Shown here one piece after another: positions 42,742-51,891 of a DNA stretch of 64,000 nucleotides. A program made the translations under genes and the position numbers. The DNA is taken from contig PHBK01000014.1 of the NCBI GenBank assembly GCA_002840565.1, forward strand, positions 1-64,000. The letters are read 5' to 3'. Numbering within the stretch: the stretch's first letter is position 1; each line of letters starts with the position of its first letter. The notes below the pieces were generated by a model. The model made no database searches. It saw nothing but the letters and a program-made list of their open reading frames with translations, and was not told where the DNA came from. Source of the DNA: Deltaproteobacteria bacterium HGW-Deltaproteobacteria-12. Its GTDB lineage: Bacteria > Desulfobacterota > Syntrophia > Syntrophales > Smithellaceae.

Positions 42742-45462
42742 ATGATTGGAATCACTTCATACGGAGCATATATTCCGCGCCTGAGATTGGACAGAATGGC
42801 TATTTATCAGTCTCTGGGCTGGTTTGCTCCGGCGTTGATCAGTGTAGCTACAGGCGAACGCTCCATGTGCAATTATGATGAGGACAGTCTGACTATGGCT
42901 GTTGCCGCGTCCATGGATTGCCTGATTGGAAAAGACAAAAAAAAGATAGATGCAGCATACCTCTGCTCCACGAGCCTGCCTTTCCTTGATCGCCAGAATG
43001 CCGGCATCATGACCACAGCTCTGAATCTGCGGAGTGACATTAATACGGCTGATTTCACATCTTCCCAGCGGGCGGGCACGACCGGTCTTTTGACCGCCCT
43101 GGACATTATCAAATCGGGGAACCGTAAATCGATTCTGGTTGCCGCGTCCGACAAAAGGCAGACCCGTCCGGCCGCCTTTTACGAGATGTGGTTCGGCGAT
43201 GGCGCAGCGTCTATCCTGGTGGGAGACGAGGACGTTGTGGCTGAATTCCTGGGTTCCTATTCCCTCACCTACGATTTTGTGGATCATTACCGGGGAGCAA
43301 AATCCGAGTTCGACTACACATGGGAAGAACGCTGGCTCCGGGAAGAAGGTTATTCCAAGATCATTCCCGAAGCGGTCAACGGCCTGTTCCGGAAATTGAA
43401 TATCACCATGAATGACGTGCAAAAAATGGTCTTCCCCTGTCTTTTCAAGGCGGAGCACAAGGCGATCGGGAAGAAATTGGGGGCCACTCCGGATAAACTG
43501 GCCGATACGATGCACGAGGTAACCGGAGAGACCGGCGTGGCGCATGCCCTGCTGATGCTGGTCGGGGCGCTCGAATCGGCAAAGCCGGGAGACGGCATCC
43601 TTGTGGCCGGTTTTGGACAGGGATGTGACGCTCTCTATTTCAGGGTTACTGAAAACATAAATAAAATGGCCGAGCGGGCGGGGCTCAAAGGATCGCTGGC
43701 CAACAAGAAGTCCACGGACAACTACATGAAATTCCTGAAATTCCGTGATCTGATCAATCCGGAGATGGGTATCCGGGCGGAAGCGCCCGTGCAGACGACC
43801 ATGACGGCCCTCTGGCGGAACCGGAAAATGATCCTCGGGTTTGTTGGCGGAAAATGCCGTGATTGCGGAACGGCTCAGTATCCCCCGGCTGATCTTTGTG
43901 TGAATCCGGCCTGCGGTCACTTGCGAACTCAGGACGATTACGAATTTACCAATATCAAGGCTCGGGTCCGCTCTTTTACGGGAGATCTTCTGGCCGTGTC
44001 CGTTGATCCCCCGGCGATTTACGGAATGGTGCAGTTTGAGGGCGGCGGCCGGCTCATGATGGATTTCACGGACGGCGAGTTGAACGACATCAAAATCGGC
44101 ATGCCCGTCAAGATGTCTTTCCGGAGGCGGCTGGTGGACACCGTCCGGGGATTTTCCCAATACTTCTGGAAGGCTGTTCCTCAGACGGATTGGACGCCGG
44201 AAATCGATTATCAGGGGCGGGTGGCTATTGTAACAGGCGCCGGCGGCGGTTTGGGTCGCGCTTATGCCCTGGAACTGGGTCGCCGCGGAGCAAAGGTTGT
44301 TGTGAACGATTTCGGAGGCGCACGCGACGGCTCGGGATCAGGGGCCGCCGGTCCCGCGGACAGAGTTGTTGAGGAGATTAAGGCCATGGGCAGCGAAGCC
44401 ATAGCCAATTACGACAACGTAGCCACGCCGGAAGGCGGTCAGAAGATCGTGAAAACGGCCCTGGACGCTTTCGGCAAAGTCGATATTCTCATCAATAACG
44501 CCGGCATTCTCCGGGATAAAGGCATCCTGAAAATGGAGCCGGAAAACTGGTCGGCTGTTCTCGCCGTCCATCTCAACGGCGCGTATAACGTGACGCGGCC
44601 GGCTTTTGAGGCCATGCGGAACAACGGATACGGCCGCATCATCATGACAACTTCTGCGGCCGGCCTCTATGGCAATTTCGGCCAGACAAATTATTCCGCA
44701 GCCAAGCTGGGGGTTGTCGGGTTCATGAATACGCTGAAGCTGGAGGGCGCTAAATACAATGTCAAAGTCAACACCATTGCCCCCATCGCTGCGTCGCGAT
44801 TAACGGAAGACATGATGCCGCCGGAGATGCTCCAGAAGATGAATCCCGACTACGTCGCCGGCATCGTCCTGTATCTCTGTTCCGAAGATTGCAAGGATTC
44901 GGGCAATATCTTCAATGCGGCGGCCGGGTTCTACAGCCGGGCGGCCATTTTGACCGGCCCCGGAGTGACATTGGGGGACGAAACACATGTGCCGACACCC
45001 GAAATGATTCGCGATAACTGGGAAAAGATCAACAGTATGGAAGGTGCAAAACCATATCCGGAGCTCAACATGGCCATTATGGCTTTCCTTGCACCGCCTG
45101 CGGCAGGTGGCGGCGAGGCGCAAAAAGGCAGCGGCGGCAGTCTGGATGTCAATGGTATTTTCGAGAAAATGCCTTCGGTTTTCAATGCGGCAGCCGCAGC
45201 CGGCAAGGAGGTAACTTTCCAGTTCAATGTATCCGGTCCGACAGGAGGTGACTGGTTTGTTGCCGTCAAGGATGGATCATGCCAGGTCACAAAAGGCAAG
45301 GCAGAAAATCCGACCACAACGATCGGCATGACAGACGAGGATTTTGTTGATCTGATAACCGGAAAGCTTGACGGGATGAAGGCATTCAGCGCCGGGAAAT
45401 TGAAGGTCGGCGGAGACATGATGAAATCCCAGCTGATCGGAAAGCTGTTCAAATTCAACTAA
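42742..45462 (+). CDS. Four-domain fusion: HMGCS-like / DUF35 zinc-OB / SDR / SCP2
   Basis: 906 aa. Residues 1-310 have the HMG-CoA synthase/thiolase fold, but the nucleophile position holds Gln109 (SSQRAGTTG) instead of Cys, and the usual Glu and His are not obvious. Residues 340-470 are a DUF35 rubredoxin-like zinc ribbon (Cys372, 375, 386, 391) plus OB fold. Residues 488-745 are an SDR with Ser638, Tyr651, Lys655. Residues 795-906 are SCP2. DUF35 proteins partner thiolases, and the next gene is a thiolase. The SDR-SCP2 part is a tandem duplicate of the preceding gene. The sequence shows one continuous frame across all joins. Confidence 0.9.
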   Translation: MIGITSYGAYIPRLRLDRMAIYQSLGWFAPALISVATGERSMCNYDEDSLTMAVAASMDCLIGKDKKKIDAAYLCSTSLPFLDRQNAGIMTTALNLRSDINTADFTSSQRAGTTGLLTALDIIKSGNRKSILVAASDKRQTRPAAFYEMWFGDGAASILVGDEDVVAEFLGSYSLTYDFVDHYRGAKSEFDYTWEERWLREEGYSKIIPEAVNGLFRKLNITMNDVQKMVFPCLFKAEHKAIGKKLGATPDKLADTMHEVTGETGVAHALLMLVGALESAKPGDGILVAGFGQGCDALYFRVTENINKMAERAGLKGSLANKKSTDNYMKFLKFRDLINPEMGIRAEAPVQTTMTALWRNRKMILGFVGGKCRDCGTAQYPPADLCVNPACGHLRTQDDYEFTNIKARVRSFTGDLLAVSVDPPAIYGMVQFEGGGRLMMDFTDGELNDIKIGMPVKMSFRRRLVDTVRGFSQYFWKAVPQTDWTPEIDYQGRVAIVTGAGGGLGRAYALELGRRGAKVVVNDFGGARDGSGSGAAGPADRVVEEIKAMGSEAIANYDNVATPEGGQKIVKTALDAFGKVDILINNAGILRDKGILKMEPENWSAVLAVHLNGAYNVTRPAFEAMRNNGYGRIIMTTSAAGLYGNFGQTNYSAAKLGVVGFMNTLKLEGAKYNVKVNTIAPIAASRLTEDMMPPEMLQKMNPDYVAGIVLYLCSEDCKDSGNIFNAAAGFYSRAAILTGPGVTLGDETHVPTPEMIRDNWEKINSMEGAKPYPELNMAIMAFLAPPAAGGGEAQKGSGGSLDVNGIFEKMPSVFNAAAAAGKEVTFQFNVSGPTGGDWFVAVKDGSCQVTKGKAENPTTTIGMTDEDFVDLITGKLDGMKAFSAGKLKVGGDMMKSQLIGKLFKFN

Positions 45463-45477
45463 TGAGGAGGTGGTGTT

Positions 45478-46692
45478 ATGGCTTCAGGAATAAGAGATAA
45501 AGTCGCTATTATCGGCATGGGATGCAGCCGGTTCGGAGAGCGATGGGATATAGGAGCCGAGGGGCTGATGGTTGAGTCCTTTCATGAAGCGCTTGCCGAT
45601 GCAGGCATTGAAAAAAAGGATATTCAGGCCGCCTGGTTCGGGGTGTGTATGGAGGAGATCAATGTGGGAAAGGGATCTCCGTCGATGAGTGTTGCCCTTC
45701 GTCTGCCCAACATTCCCGTTTCCCGGATGGAAAATTATTGTGCCACGGGCACGGAGGCGTTCCGTGGCGCCGTCTATGGTGTCGCTTCGGGTGCTTATGA
45801 TATCTGTCTGGCTCTTGGTGTGGAAAAGCTGAAGGATACCGGATACGGAGGTCTCCCCGCATGGGGCTCAACGGCGGGAAGCCTTATGTGGCAGTTCTTT
45901 CCCAATGCGACCGCGCCGGGCCTTTTTGCCCAGCTTGCTTCCGCCTACGTCGCCAAATACAAGATTCAAAATGACGACATTAAGCAGGCCATCGCCCATG
46001 TCTCGGTGAAAAGCCATGCGAATGGAGCTTTGAATCCCAAGGCCCATCTGCGGAAAGCCGTTAGCATGGATCAGGTCCTGGCGGCTCCGATCATCGCCTG
46101 GCCTTTGGGGTTGTTCGACTGCTGCGGTGTCAGCGACGGTTCGGCCTGTGCCATCGTTACAACGCCGGAAATCGCCGAAAAACTGGGCAGAAAGAAGAAG
46201 GACCTGGTTACGGTCAAGGCCGCTCAACTGTCTGTCAGCAACGGTTATGAAGGCGGATTCAATGAGTGGGACGGAACGAATTTCGTGACAGCGGACAAAT
46301 GCAGCGCCGCCGCCTATAAAGAAGCCGGGATCACGAATCCGCGCGAGGAAATCGGCATGTTTGAATGTCATGACTGCTTCTCCATCACGGAACTCGTGAC
46401 ATATGAGGATCTTCATCTTTCGGAGCGCGGCCAGGCCTGGAAAGACGCTTTAAACGGCATGTACGACCGGGATGGTAAAATCCCGGCCCAGATCGACGGT
46501 GGCCTCAAATGTTTCGGACATCCCATCGGAGCATCGGGATTACGGATGATTTATGAAATGTACCTGCAGCTGCAAGGGCGGGCGGAACAGCGTCAGCTGG
46601 CAAATCCGCGCTACGGTCTGACGCACAACCTGGGCGGTTTCCCTCACCAGAACGTGTGCGCCATTTCCATTGTAGGAAAGTATGGAGAATAA
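45478..46692 (+). CDS. SCPx-type thiolase
   Basis: 404 aa with AGGAGGTGG upstream. The acyl-accepting Cys is in NYCATGTEAF. The second site is ECHDCFSITEL and the third CFGHPIGASGLRM, as in the sterol-carrier-protein-x/lipid-transfer thiolases that cleave branched or steroid side-chain 3-ketoacyl-CoAs. Such thiolases often need a DUF35 partner, which would be the OB/zinc part of the preceding fusion protein, 15 nt upstream. Confidence 0.9.
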   Translation: MASGIRDKVAIIGMGCSRFGERWDIGAEGLMVESFHEALADAGIEKKDIQAAWFGVCMEEINVGKGSPSMSVALRLPNIPVSRMENYCATGTEAFRGAVYGVASGAYDICLALGVEKLKDTGYGGLPAWGSTAGSLMWQFFPNATAPGLFAQLASAYVAKYKIQNDDIKQAIAHVSVKSHANGALNPKAHLRKAVSMDQVLAAPIIAWPLGLFDCCGVSDGSACAIVTTPEIAEKLGRKKKDLVTVKAAQLSVSNGYEGGFNEWDGTNFVTADKCSAAAYKEAGITNPREEIGMFECHDCFSITELVTYEDLHLSERGQAWKDALNGMYDRDGKIPAQIDGGLKCFGHPIGASGLRMIYEMYLQLQGRAEQRQLANPRYGLTHNLGGFPHQNVCAISIVGKYGE

Positions 46693-46719
46693 TTCTGTCT
46701 GACGCTGATGATCACTGAG

Positions 46720-46757
46720 CCGCGGAGGTAATGGCGCTGCGCCGGTCACCTCCGCGG
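46720..46757 (+). other. Strong intra-operon hairpin after the thiolase gene
   Basis: A 10-bp perfect stem (CCGCGGAGGT at 46720-46729, ACCTCCGCGG at 46748-46757). The loop contains GGCGC-TGC-GCC, which can pair again. There is no T-run. It may protect the upstream mRNA 3' end or cause partial termination, so that the genes after it are made in lower amounts. Confidence 0.65.
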
Positions 46758-46824
46758 TCTCTTCCGCTGGGATATGTTTTTGGCGGAGGCGTAGGGCAAT
46801 GCATGTTTATGAGGAGACAGACTG

Positions 46825-47967
46825 ATGGATATTATCAAATATACGGACGAACACCGGATGTTCCGGGACACCTTTCGAAAGTTCGTCACAAATGAACTGA
46901 TTCCCCATGTCGAGGAATGGGAAGAAGCCGGTATCGTTCCCAGGAGGGCCTGGAAGAAAATGGGGGAACATGGATTTCTGGGCATGTCCGTTCCGATGGA
47001 ATATGGGGGAGCGGGAGCGGACTTTCTATATTCGGTGATTGTTACTGAAGAATTGGCACATGCAAATTTTGCGGGACTTGCGGCTCCCCTGCACACCGAT
47101 ATCGTTGTTCCATACCTCATATCCTTCGGTTCTGAAGAGCAGAAGCATAAATATCTTCCCGGTTGCGTCACCGGTGATATCATCACGGCGGTGGCCATGA
47201 CGGAACCAAATACAGGCAGCGACCTTGCAGCCATTAAGACTGCGGCTGTAGAGGATGGAGATGATGTCATCCTCAATGGACAGAAAACTTTTATCAGCAA
47301 CGGGATCAATTGTGATCTATGCATTGTGGCGGCAAAAGATCCGGCCTGTCAGGACCCCCACAAAGCGGTCGATCTTTATATTGTTGAAGCCGGTACCCCC
47401 GGATTTGAGAAAGGCAAGCAGATCAAGAAGGCCGGTTGGCACAGTCAGGACACGTCCGAGCTGTATTTCACGGACTGCAGGATTCCCCAAAGCAACCGTC
47501 TGGGCGAAAAGGGGACCGGATTTCTGAAACTCATGATGAAGCTTCAACAGGAGCGTCTGATTGTTGCCATCTGCGGCATTGCGGCCGCCGAATACATGCT
47601 GGAGACAACAATCAAGTATTGCCGGGAAAGGACTGTTTTTGGAAAACCAGTTTCCAAGTTTCAGGCCAATCAGTTCACCCTTGTGGAAATCGCCACGGAG
47701 ATCCGGATCGGGCGGACCTTTGTGGACAAGCTGATAGTCGATCATATGGAGGGGGGGCAAGTCATTATCGAGACGTCGATGGCCAAATACTGGATCACGG
47801 ATATGGCCCACAAGGTTGCGGACAGATGCCTTCAACTCCATGGAGGTTACGGGTACTGCGATGAATACGGGATTTCAAGGGCCTGGCGGGACAGCCGAGT
47901 AGCCCGGATTTTTGCCGGGACCAATGAAATCATGAAGGTCATTATTGCCCGGTTTATGGGATTATAA
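46825..47967 (+). CDS. Acyl-CoA dehydrogenase, LCAD/IVD-like
   Basis: 380 aa, classical length, GAGGAGAC upstream. MTEPNTGSDLAAIKT and ISNGINCDL are family motifs. At the MCAD catalytic position there is Ala (FAGTNEIMK), while Glu256 in IAAAEYMLET matches the alternative catalytic site of long-chain and isovaleryl-CoA dehydrogenases. That choice goes with long or 2-/3-methyl-branched substrates. It would work beside the longer dehydrogenase at 38358. Confidence 0.9.
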   Translation: MDIIKYTDEHRMFRDTFRKFVTNELIPHVEEWEEAGIVPRRAWKKMGEHGFLGMSVPMEYGGAGADFLYSVIVTEELAHANFAGLAAPLHTDIVVPYLISFGSEEQKHKYLPGCVTGDIITAVAMTEPNTGSDLAAIKTAAVEDGDDVILNGQKTFISNGINCDLCIVAAKDPACQDPHKAVDLYIVEAGTPGFEKGKQIKKAGWHSQDTSELYFTDCRIPQSNRLGEKGTGFLKLMMKLQQERLIVAICGIAAAEYMLETTIKYCRERTVFGKPVSKFQANQFTLVEIATEIRIGRTFVDKLIVDHMEGGQVIIETSMAKYWITDMAHKVADRCLQLHGGYGYCDEYGISRAWRDSRVARIFAGTNEIMKVIIARFMGL

Positions 47968-47978
47968 AGGGAGGCAGC

Positions 47979-49160
47979 ATGCCTGGACCATTGGAAGGAT
48001 TAAAAATTATCGACTTTACGACTCTTTTACCCGGACCGTATGCAACCATGACCCTGGCTGATTTGGGAGCCGATGTCCTGTCTGTTGTTTCGGGAAGCAG
48101 GCCTGACCTGGCGGCCATAATTCCGCCGTTTATTCCGGGAACTGAGCTCTCCGTTGCTTCGGCCTATCTGGGTCGCGGGAAAAGATCGGTTACGCTCAAC
48201 CTGAAGGATTCTCGGGCCATACAGGTCATCTATCGTCTTTTGGAGGAGTACGACATTCTCATTGAACAATTCCGTCCGGGGGTGATGGCGAAGTTTGGCT
48301 TGGGGTTTTCCCAGATCAAGGAGAAATACCCGTCCCTGGTCTATTGCTCTCTGACGGGATATGGACAAACGGGACCATTCAAAGACAGAGCCGGTCACGA
48401 CATCAATTATTTATCCCTTGCCGGACTGATGAGCTATGCGGGACGCAAAGACGGCGGGCCTGTTCCGATGCCCATGCAGATTGCTGATGTGGCATCAGGG
48501 TCGAAGAATGCCATAATCGCCATCCTGGCCGCAGTCATCCACAGGCAGAAGACGGGAAAGGGTCAGCATCTCGACATATCCATGACGGACGGGGTTTTCG
48601 CTTTCAATGCTCTGGCCGCGGCAGCCTGTCTGGTGGCAGGTGAAATACCGGAGAGGGAGGGTTTCATCCTCAACGGCGGTTCACTTTACGATTTTTATGA
48701 GACGGCGGACAATGAGTATATTGGTTTCGGGGGCATGGAACCGCAGTTCTTTGCCGCTTTCTGCCAGGCGATCGGGCGCCCCGATCTGATTGCTGGCGGG
48801 TTGATGCCGCCCGATCTGGCCAGGGTTAAGGAAGATCTGCGGGCTGTCATCTGCGGGAAAACCAGGATGGAATGGGAATGCATTTTCGCCAATGTGGAAG
48901 CCTGTGTTGAACCGGTGATTTCTCTGCCGGAGGCAATTGACAGCGCTCTGGCCAGGGAACGTGGCTGGACGGTCGAGGTCGCTTTGCCTGACGGAACCAC
49001 TGTGAGACAGCCGGCCTGTCCCTTCAAATTTTCAGCAACGCCCCCCGGGTACGGGAATACGGGTGTAACGGCAGGAACGCACAACAGGAAGGTTTTCCTT
49101 GATCTGGGATATACCGAGGAAGAGATCGATGAATTCCGGCGGACAGGTCTTTTTTCGTGA
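47979..49160 (+). CDS. Alpha-methylacyl-CoA racemase-like CaiB/BaiF protein
   Basis: 393 aa with AAGGGAGG upstream. The family III CoA-transferase fold is clear (LKIIDFTTLLPGPYATMTLADLGADV). The racemase pair is present: His140 in DRAGHDINY and Asp170 in QIADVASGS, 30 residues apart as in mycobacterial MCR (His126, Asp156). It would convert (2R)- to (2S)-methylacyl-CoA so that dehydrogenases can act. A plain CoA-transferase role is the alternative. Confidence 0.82.
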   Translation: MPGPLEGLKIIDFTTLLPGPYATMTLADLGADVLSVVSGSRPDLAAIIPPFIPGTELSVASAYLGRGKRSVTLNLKDSRAIQVIYRLLEEYDILIEQFRPGVMAKFGLGFSQIKEKYPSLVYCSLTGYGQTGPFKDRAGHDINYLSLAGLMSYAGRKDGGPVPMPMQIADVASGSKNAIIAILAAVIHRQKTGKGQHLDISMTDGVFAFNALAAAACLVAGEIPEREGFILNGGSLYDFYETADNEYIGFGGMEPQFFAAFCQAIGRPDLIAGGLMPPDLARVKEDLRAVICGKTRMEWECIFANVEACVEPVISLPEAIDSALARERGWTVEVALPDGTTVRQPACPFKFSATPPGYGNTGVTAGTHNRKVFLDLGYTEEEIDEFRRTGLFS

Positions 49161-49208
49161 TGCTGACGTTCTGATAATATTTAATTACCATTAAAAGGGG
49201 AGGTTATT

Positions 49209-49682
49209 ATGGCAGACAAAACAAAAGTAGGGATGGTATTTCCCCCCTACACCTTCGAGGTGGAAAAGGGAAAGATCGCCGAATTCGCTATGGCCGTTTC
49301 CCAGAAGGAGAGCAAAAGCCAGGTGCGGCAGATCTATGTCGATTCCGGAGCGGCAAAGGAAGCCGGTTACACGGATATTATTCCAACGTCCACGTTTCAA
49401 ACATGCTTTTTGCTTTGGGGCGGCGGGGGATTGATACCCATGCTGCAGGCCGCCGGTATCGACCTGGTCAGGCTGCTTCACGGGGAGGAAGACTATGAAT
49501 ATCTGCTCCCTATTCATCCGGGCGATGTCATGACCGGGGTAACCAGGATTGTCGAGATGTATGACAAGGAGAAGAAAGGCAAGCCGGGGAAATTCATGGA
49601 GTTTACCGTTCTGGAAGCGGAGATCAGAAATCAGCGTGGGGAACTGGCGATTCGCGCCCGCACAACTTTAGTGGAAAGATAG
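49209..49682 (+). CDS. MaoC-like hydratase subunit, non-catalytic half
   Basis: 157 aa with GGGGAGG upstream. It has the FAS1-type dehydratase N-terminal hotdog pattern (GMVFPPYTFEVEKGKIAEFA, IIPTSTFQTCFLLWGGG, HGEEDYEYLLPIHPGD). The hydratase Asp/His pair is missing. In mycobacteria and steroid degraders such proteins pair with a catalytic MaoC subunit; here that partner follows after 9 nt. Confidence 0.85.
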   Translation: MADKTKVGMVFPPYTFEVEKGKIAEFAMAVSQKESKSQVRQIYVDSGAAKEAGYTDIIPTSTFQTCFLLWGGGGLIPMLQAAGIDLVRLLHGEEDYEYLLPIHPGDVMTGVTRIVEMYDKEKKGKPGKFMEFTVLEAEIRNQRGELAIRARTTLVER

Positions 49683-49691
49683 GAGGAGGCC

Positions 49692-50144
49692 ATGAAGAAA
49701 GCATTAATGTATGAGAGTATCAACATTGGCGACGCGATGCCGACATTTACTTCCGATCCCATTACCCGAACGCATCTGGTCCGTTATGCCGGAGCCTCGG
49801 GAGACTTTAATCCCCTCCACCACGATGAGACATTCGTCAAGCTTTTCGGGATGCCGCGGGTCATTTCTCATGGTATGTTTGTCATGGGTATTGTCGGGCA
49901 GGCCATCACTGACTGGATCGATGACAAAAATTTGCGTAAATTCAGCGTTCGGTTTTCCGGGATGACGGAACCACTGGATATGGATGACCCCAACTCGAGA
50001 GACAGGGCAACAATTGTCGTCACCGGCAATGTGGTTGAAAAGTTCGAGCTGGACGGAGAAAAAAGGATGCGTTGCGAGATTGAGGCGGCGGATAAGCTGG
50101 GCGGTGTGAAGCTTACGGGGTCTTTTGTCGCGGCACTATTATAA
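49692..50144 (+). CDS. MaoC-like (R)-specific enoyl-CoA hydratase, catalytic subunit
   Basis: 150 aa. The hydratase-2 motif is YAGASGDFNPLHHDE, with Asp38 and His43. It ends in a normal hotdog fold. It probably forms a heterodimer with the preceding protein and hydrates 2-enoyl-CoA to the (3R)-hydroxyacyl-CoA expected by the MFE-2-type SDR enzymes of the operon. GGAGG is just upstream. Confidence 0.88.
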   Translation: MKKALMYESINIGDAMPTFTSDPITRTHLVRYAGASGDFNPLHHDETFVKLFGMPRVISHGMFVMGIVGQAITDWIDDKNLRKFSVRFSGMTEPLDMDDPNSRDRATIVVTGNVVEKFELDGEKRMRCEIEAADKLGGVKLTGSFVAALL

Positions 50145-50159
50145 GGATGGTCACAACAG

Positions 50160-50186
50160 CCGCTCCCGGCAATATGCCGGGAGCGG
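50160..50186 (+). other. 12-bp perfect hairpin after the hydratase gene
   Basis: Arms at 50160-50171 and 50175-50186 pair perfectly over 12 bp with a 3-nt loop (ATA). The stem is very GC-rich (CCGCTCCCGGCA). No T-run follows. Like the hairpin at 46720 it probably shapes the operon mRNA, as a partial terminator or 3'-end stabiliser before the flavoprotein gene. Confidence 0.7.
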
Positions 50187-50281
50187 TATGATTGCCGGCA
50201 GTACCATTCCGATGTCCTTTCTTCCCGGGCAGATGAAGGCGGATACTTCTAATCAATATTTTCGGATAAGGAGGAAATTTG

Positions 50282-51865
50282 ATGGAGCGGATGCATCTTG
50301 CAAAGGAAGACATCAAGTCGAATTATGACGGCGGCGCTTATGACCTGGTCATCATCGGCGCCGGCATCAGCGGCCTCTCCACGGGCCTGATGTGGCTGAA
50401 AAACAAAGGGGGCAAAAAGACTCTGATCCTGGAGAAGAACCCTTATCCGGGCGGGTATGTGACTGCCTATGAGCGTGGCGGATATGTATTCGAAACAACG
50501 CAGCTCTTCCCGGATATCGTGGAGATTCTCCGCTATCTCGGTCTGGAGATCGACCTCAAGCCTTATACGGGAACCTTTATGCGGCGGCTCGTCGTCCACG
50601 ATGGGACCGTCGAGGAATACCGGATCCCCGCCGGCGCCGAAAATTTCACGACTTATCTCTGCGATGTCTTCCCGGGAGATGCCGGTAAAATTCGAAAACT
50701 CATGGCCTACAATGTGGAGATGTTCGCCCAGGTGCGGAAGCTCAAGGCCCTTCCAACCCCGCTGGACATGCTGGCCACGCCCTTTCGGGCCCCCAAGGTC
50801 GTCGCGAATCTGAATCGCACCTACGCCGAACTTCTCGACAAATTCGGGATTGTCAACGATCGGCTCCGCGAAGTGCTGGAGACGTTCAGCTCGTTTACCG
50901 GCGTCCCCGCCAACCGGGCCGGCGCCATCCTGACCGCCGGGGCCATGCTTTCCTCCATGACGCGCTGCTTTCGCCCCTACGGGTTTTTCGATTCCTTCCC
51001 CGCTGCAATGACCCGCCTTTACCAGCAATGGGGCGGAGAGGTCCGTCTCCGGGCGGAGGTGGAAAAGATCGTTGTGAATCAGGGAAAGGTCGTCGGAGTG
51101 CAGGTCAAGGGAGACGACGGCATGATTCGGGCCAAACGCGTGGTGACCACGATCGATCCGATGATCGCCATGCGGCATCTCGTGGGCGATGATCACCTAA
51201 GCCCGCAATACATCGAAAAACTTGAAGGGACTGTGATGTCCTGCTCTTCCCTGAATGTGGCCCTCGGGCTCGATGACGCAATCGACCTTGCCGGGATGGA
51301 TCTGGACTATCCCTACAACGTTGTTTCCACGGGACGGGGAACGACGGAGAAACTCTTCGACGGCTTTCTCTCCGGCAACAACGCCTTCTCGCCGGATTGC
51401 TTCCATCTGGCCTTGGTCTGCCCTTCTCTCACAACCGGAACCAAAAATACCTTAACGCTCCGCGGCGTCCCCTTTGGCATGAGCGACTGGTCGCGGTGGC
51501 GAAAGCAAGATCCGGCGCGGTACAAGGCCGAAAAGGAGCGCTGGGGGGATTTCTTCGTCGGCATCGCCGAAAAGTATCTAATCCCGGGGCTCAGCCGTCA
51601 CATTGTCGTCCGGGACGTCGCCACCCCGGCAACCTACGCCCGCTATTCCGGTTCCCCCACGGGGAGCATCTATGACATGGCCGCCCTCGTCACCCAGTTC
51701 GGACCCAAGCGGCTTCCCATGAAGACCCCGATTGTCAACCTTTTCCAGCCGAAGTTCGCGCATGGCCTTTATGGCGGGATGATGAACGGCATTCAGGTTG
51801 TGGACCTGATGCTCGATCGAGCCTTCAATGACGGCAATTCTCTTTTCACCCCCAAAACTGGCTAA
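50282..51865 (+). CDS. CrtI/phytoene-desaturase-like FAD oxidoreductase
   Basis: 527 aa from the ATG at 50282 with AAGGAGG upstream. The Rossmann motif DLVIIGAGISGLSTGLMWLKN is at residues 20-40, followed by ILEKNPYPGGYVTAYERGGYVFE. The C-terminal FAD motif region is LYGGMMNGIQVVDLML. Relatives are carotenoid desaturases, isomerases and retinol saturase. In a catabolic operon it may saturate or desaturate an isoprenoid or alicyclic ring. GC content is higher than in the following genes. Confidence 0.85.
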   Translation: MERMHLAKEDIKSNYDGGAYDLVIIGAGISGLSTGLMWLKNKGGKKTLILEKNPYPGGYVTAYERGGYVFETTQLFPDIVEILRYLGLEIDLKPYTGTFMRRLVVHDGTVEEYRIPAGAENFTTYLCDVFPGDAGKIRKLMAYNVEMFAQVRKLKALPTPLDMLATPFRAPKVVANLNRTYAELLDKFGIVNDRLREVLETFSSFTGVPANRAGAILTAGAMLSSMTRCFRPYGFFDSFPAAMTRLYQQWGGEVRLRAEVEKIVVNQGKVVGVQVKGDDGMIRAKRVVTTIDPMIAMRHLVGDDHLSPQYIEKLEGTVMSCSSLNVALGLDDAIDLAGMDLDYPYNVVSTGRGTTEKLFDGFLSGNNAFSPDCFHLALVCPSLTTGTKNTLTLRGVPFGMSDWSRWRKQDPARYKAEKERWGDFFVGIAEKYLIPGLSRHIVVRDVATPATYARYSGSPTGSIYDMAALVTQFGPKRLPMKTPIVNLFQPKFAHGLYGGMMNGIQVVDLMLDRAFNDGNSLFTPKTG

Positions 51866-51891
51866 GGAAAAAAAGGGGACATCCTAAAATA

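Noticed and set aside
41535..42755. 406-codon minus-strand open frame opposite the SDR-SCP2 gene
   Set aside because: Antisense to a gene with intact SDR and SCP2 motifs; no ribosome binding site or family of its own.
42757..44160. 467-codon minus-strand open frame opposite the four-domain fusion gene
   Set aside because: Shadow frame caused by GC-rich codon structure. The plus-strand product has clear synthase and zinc-OB domains over the same span.
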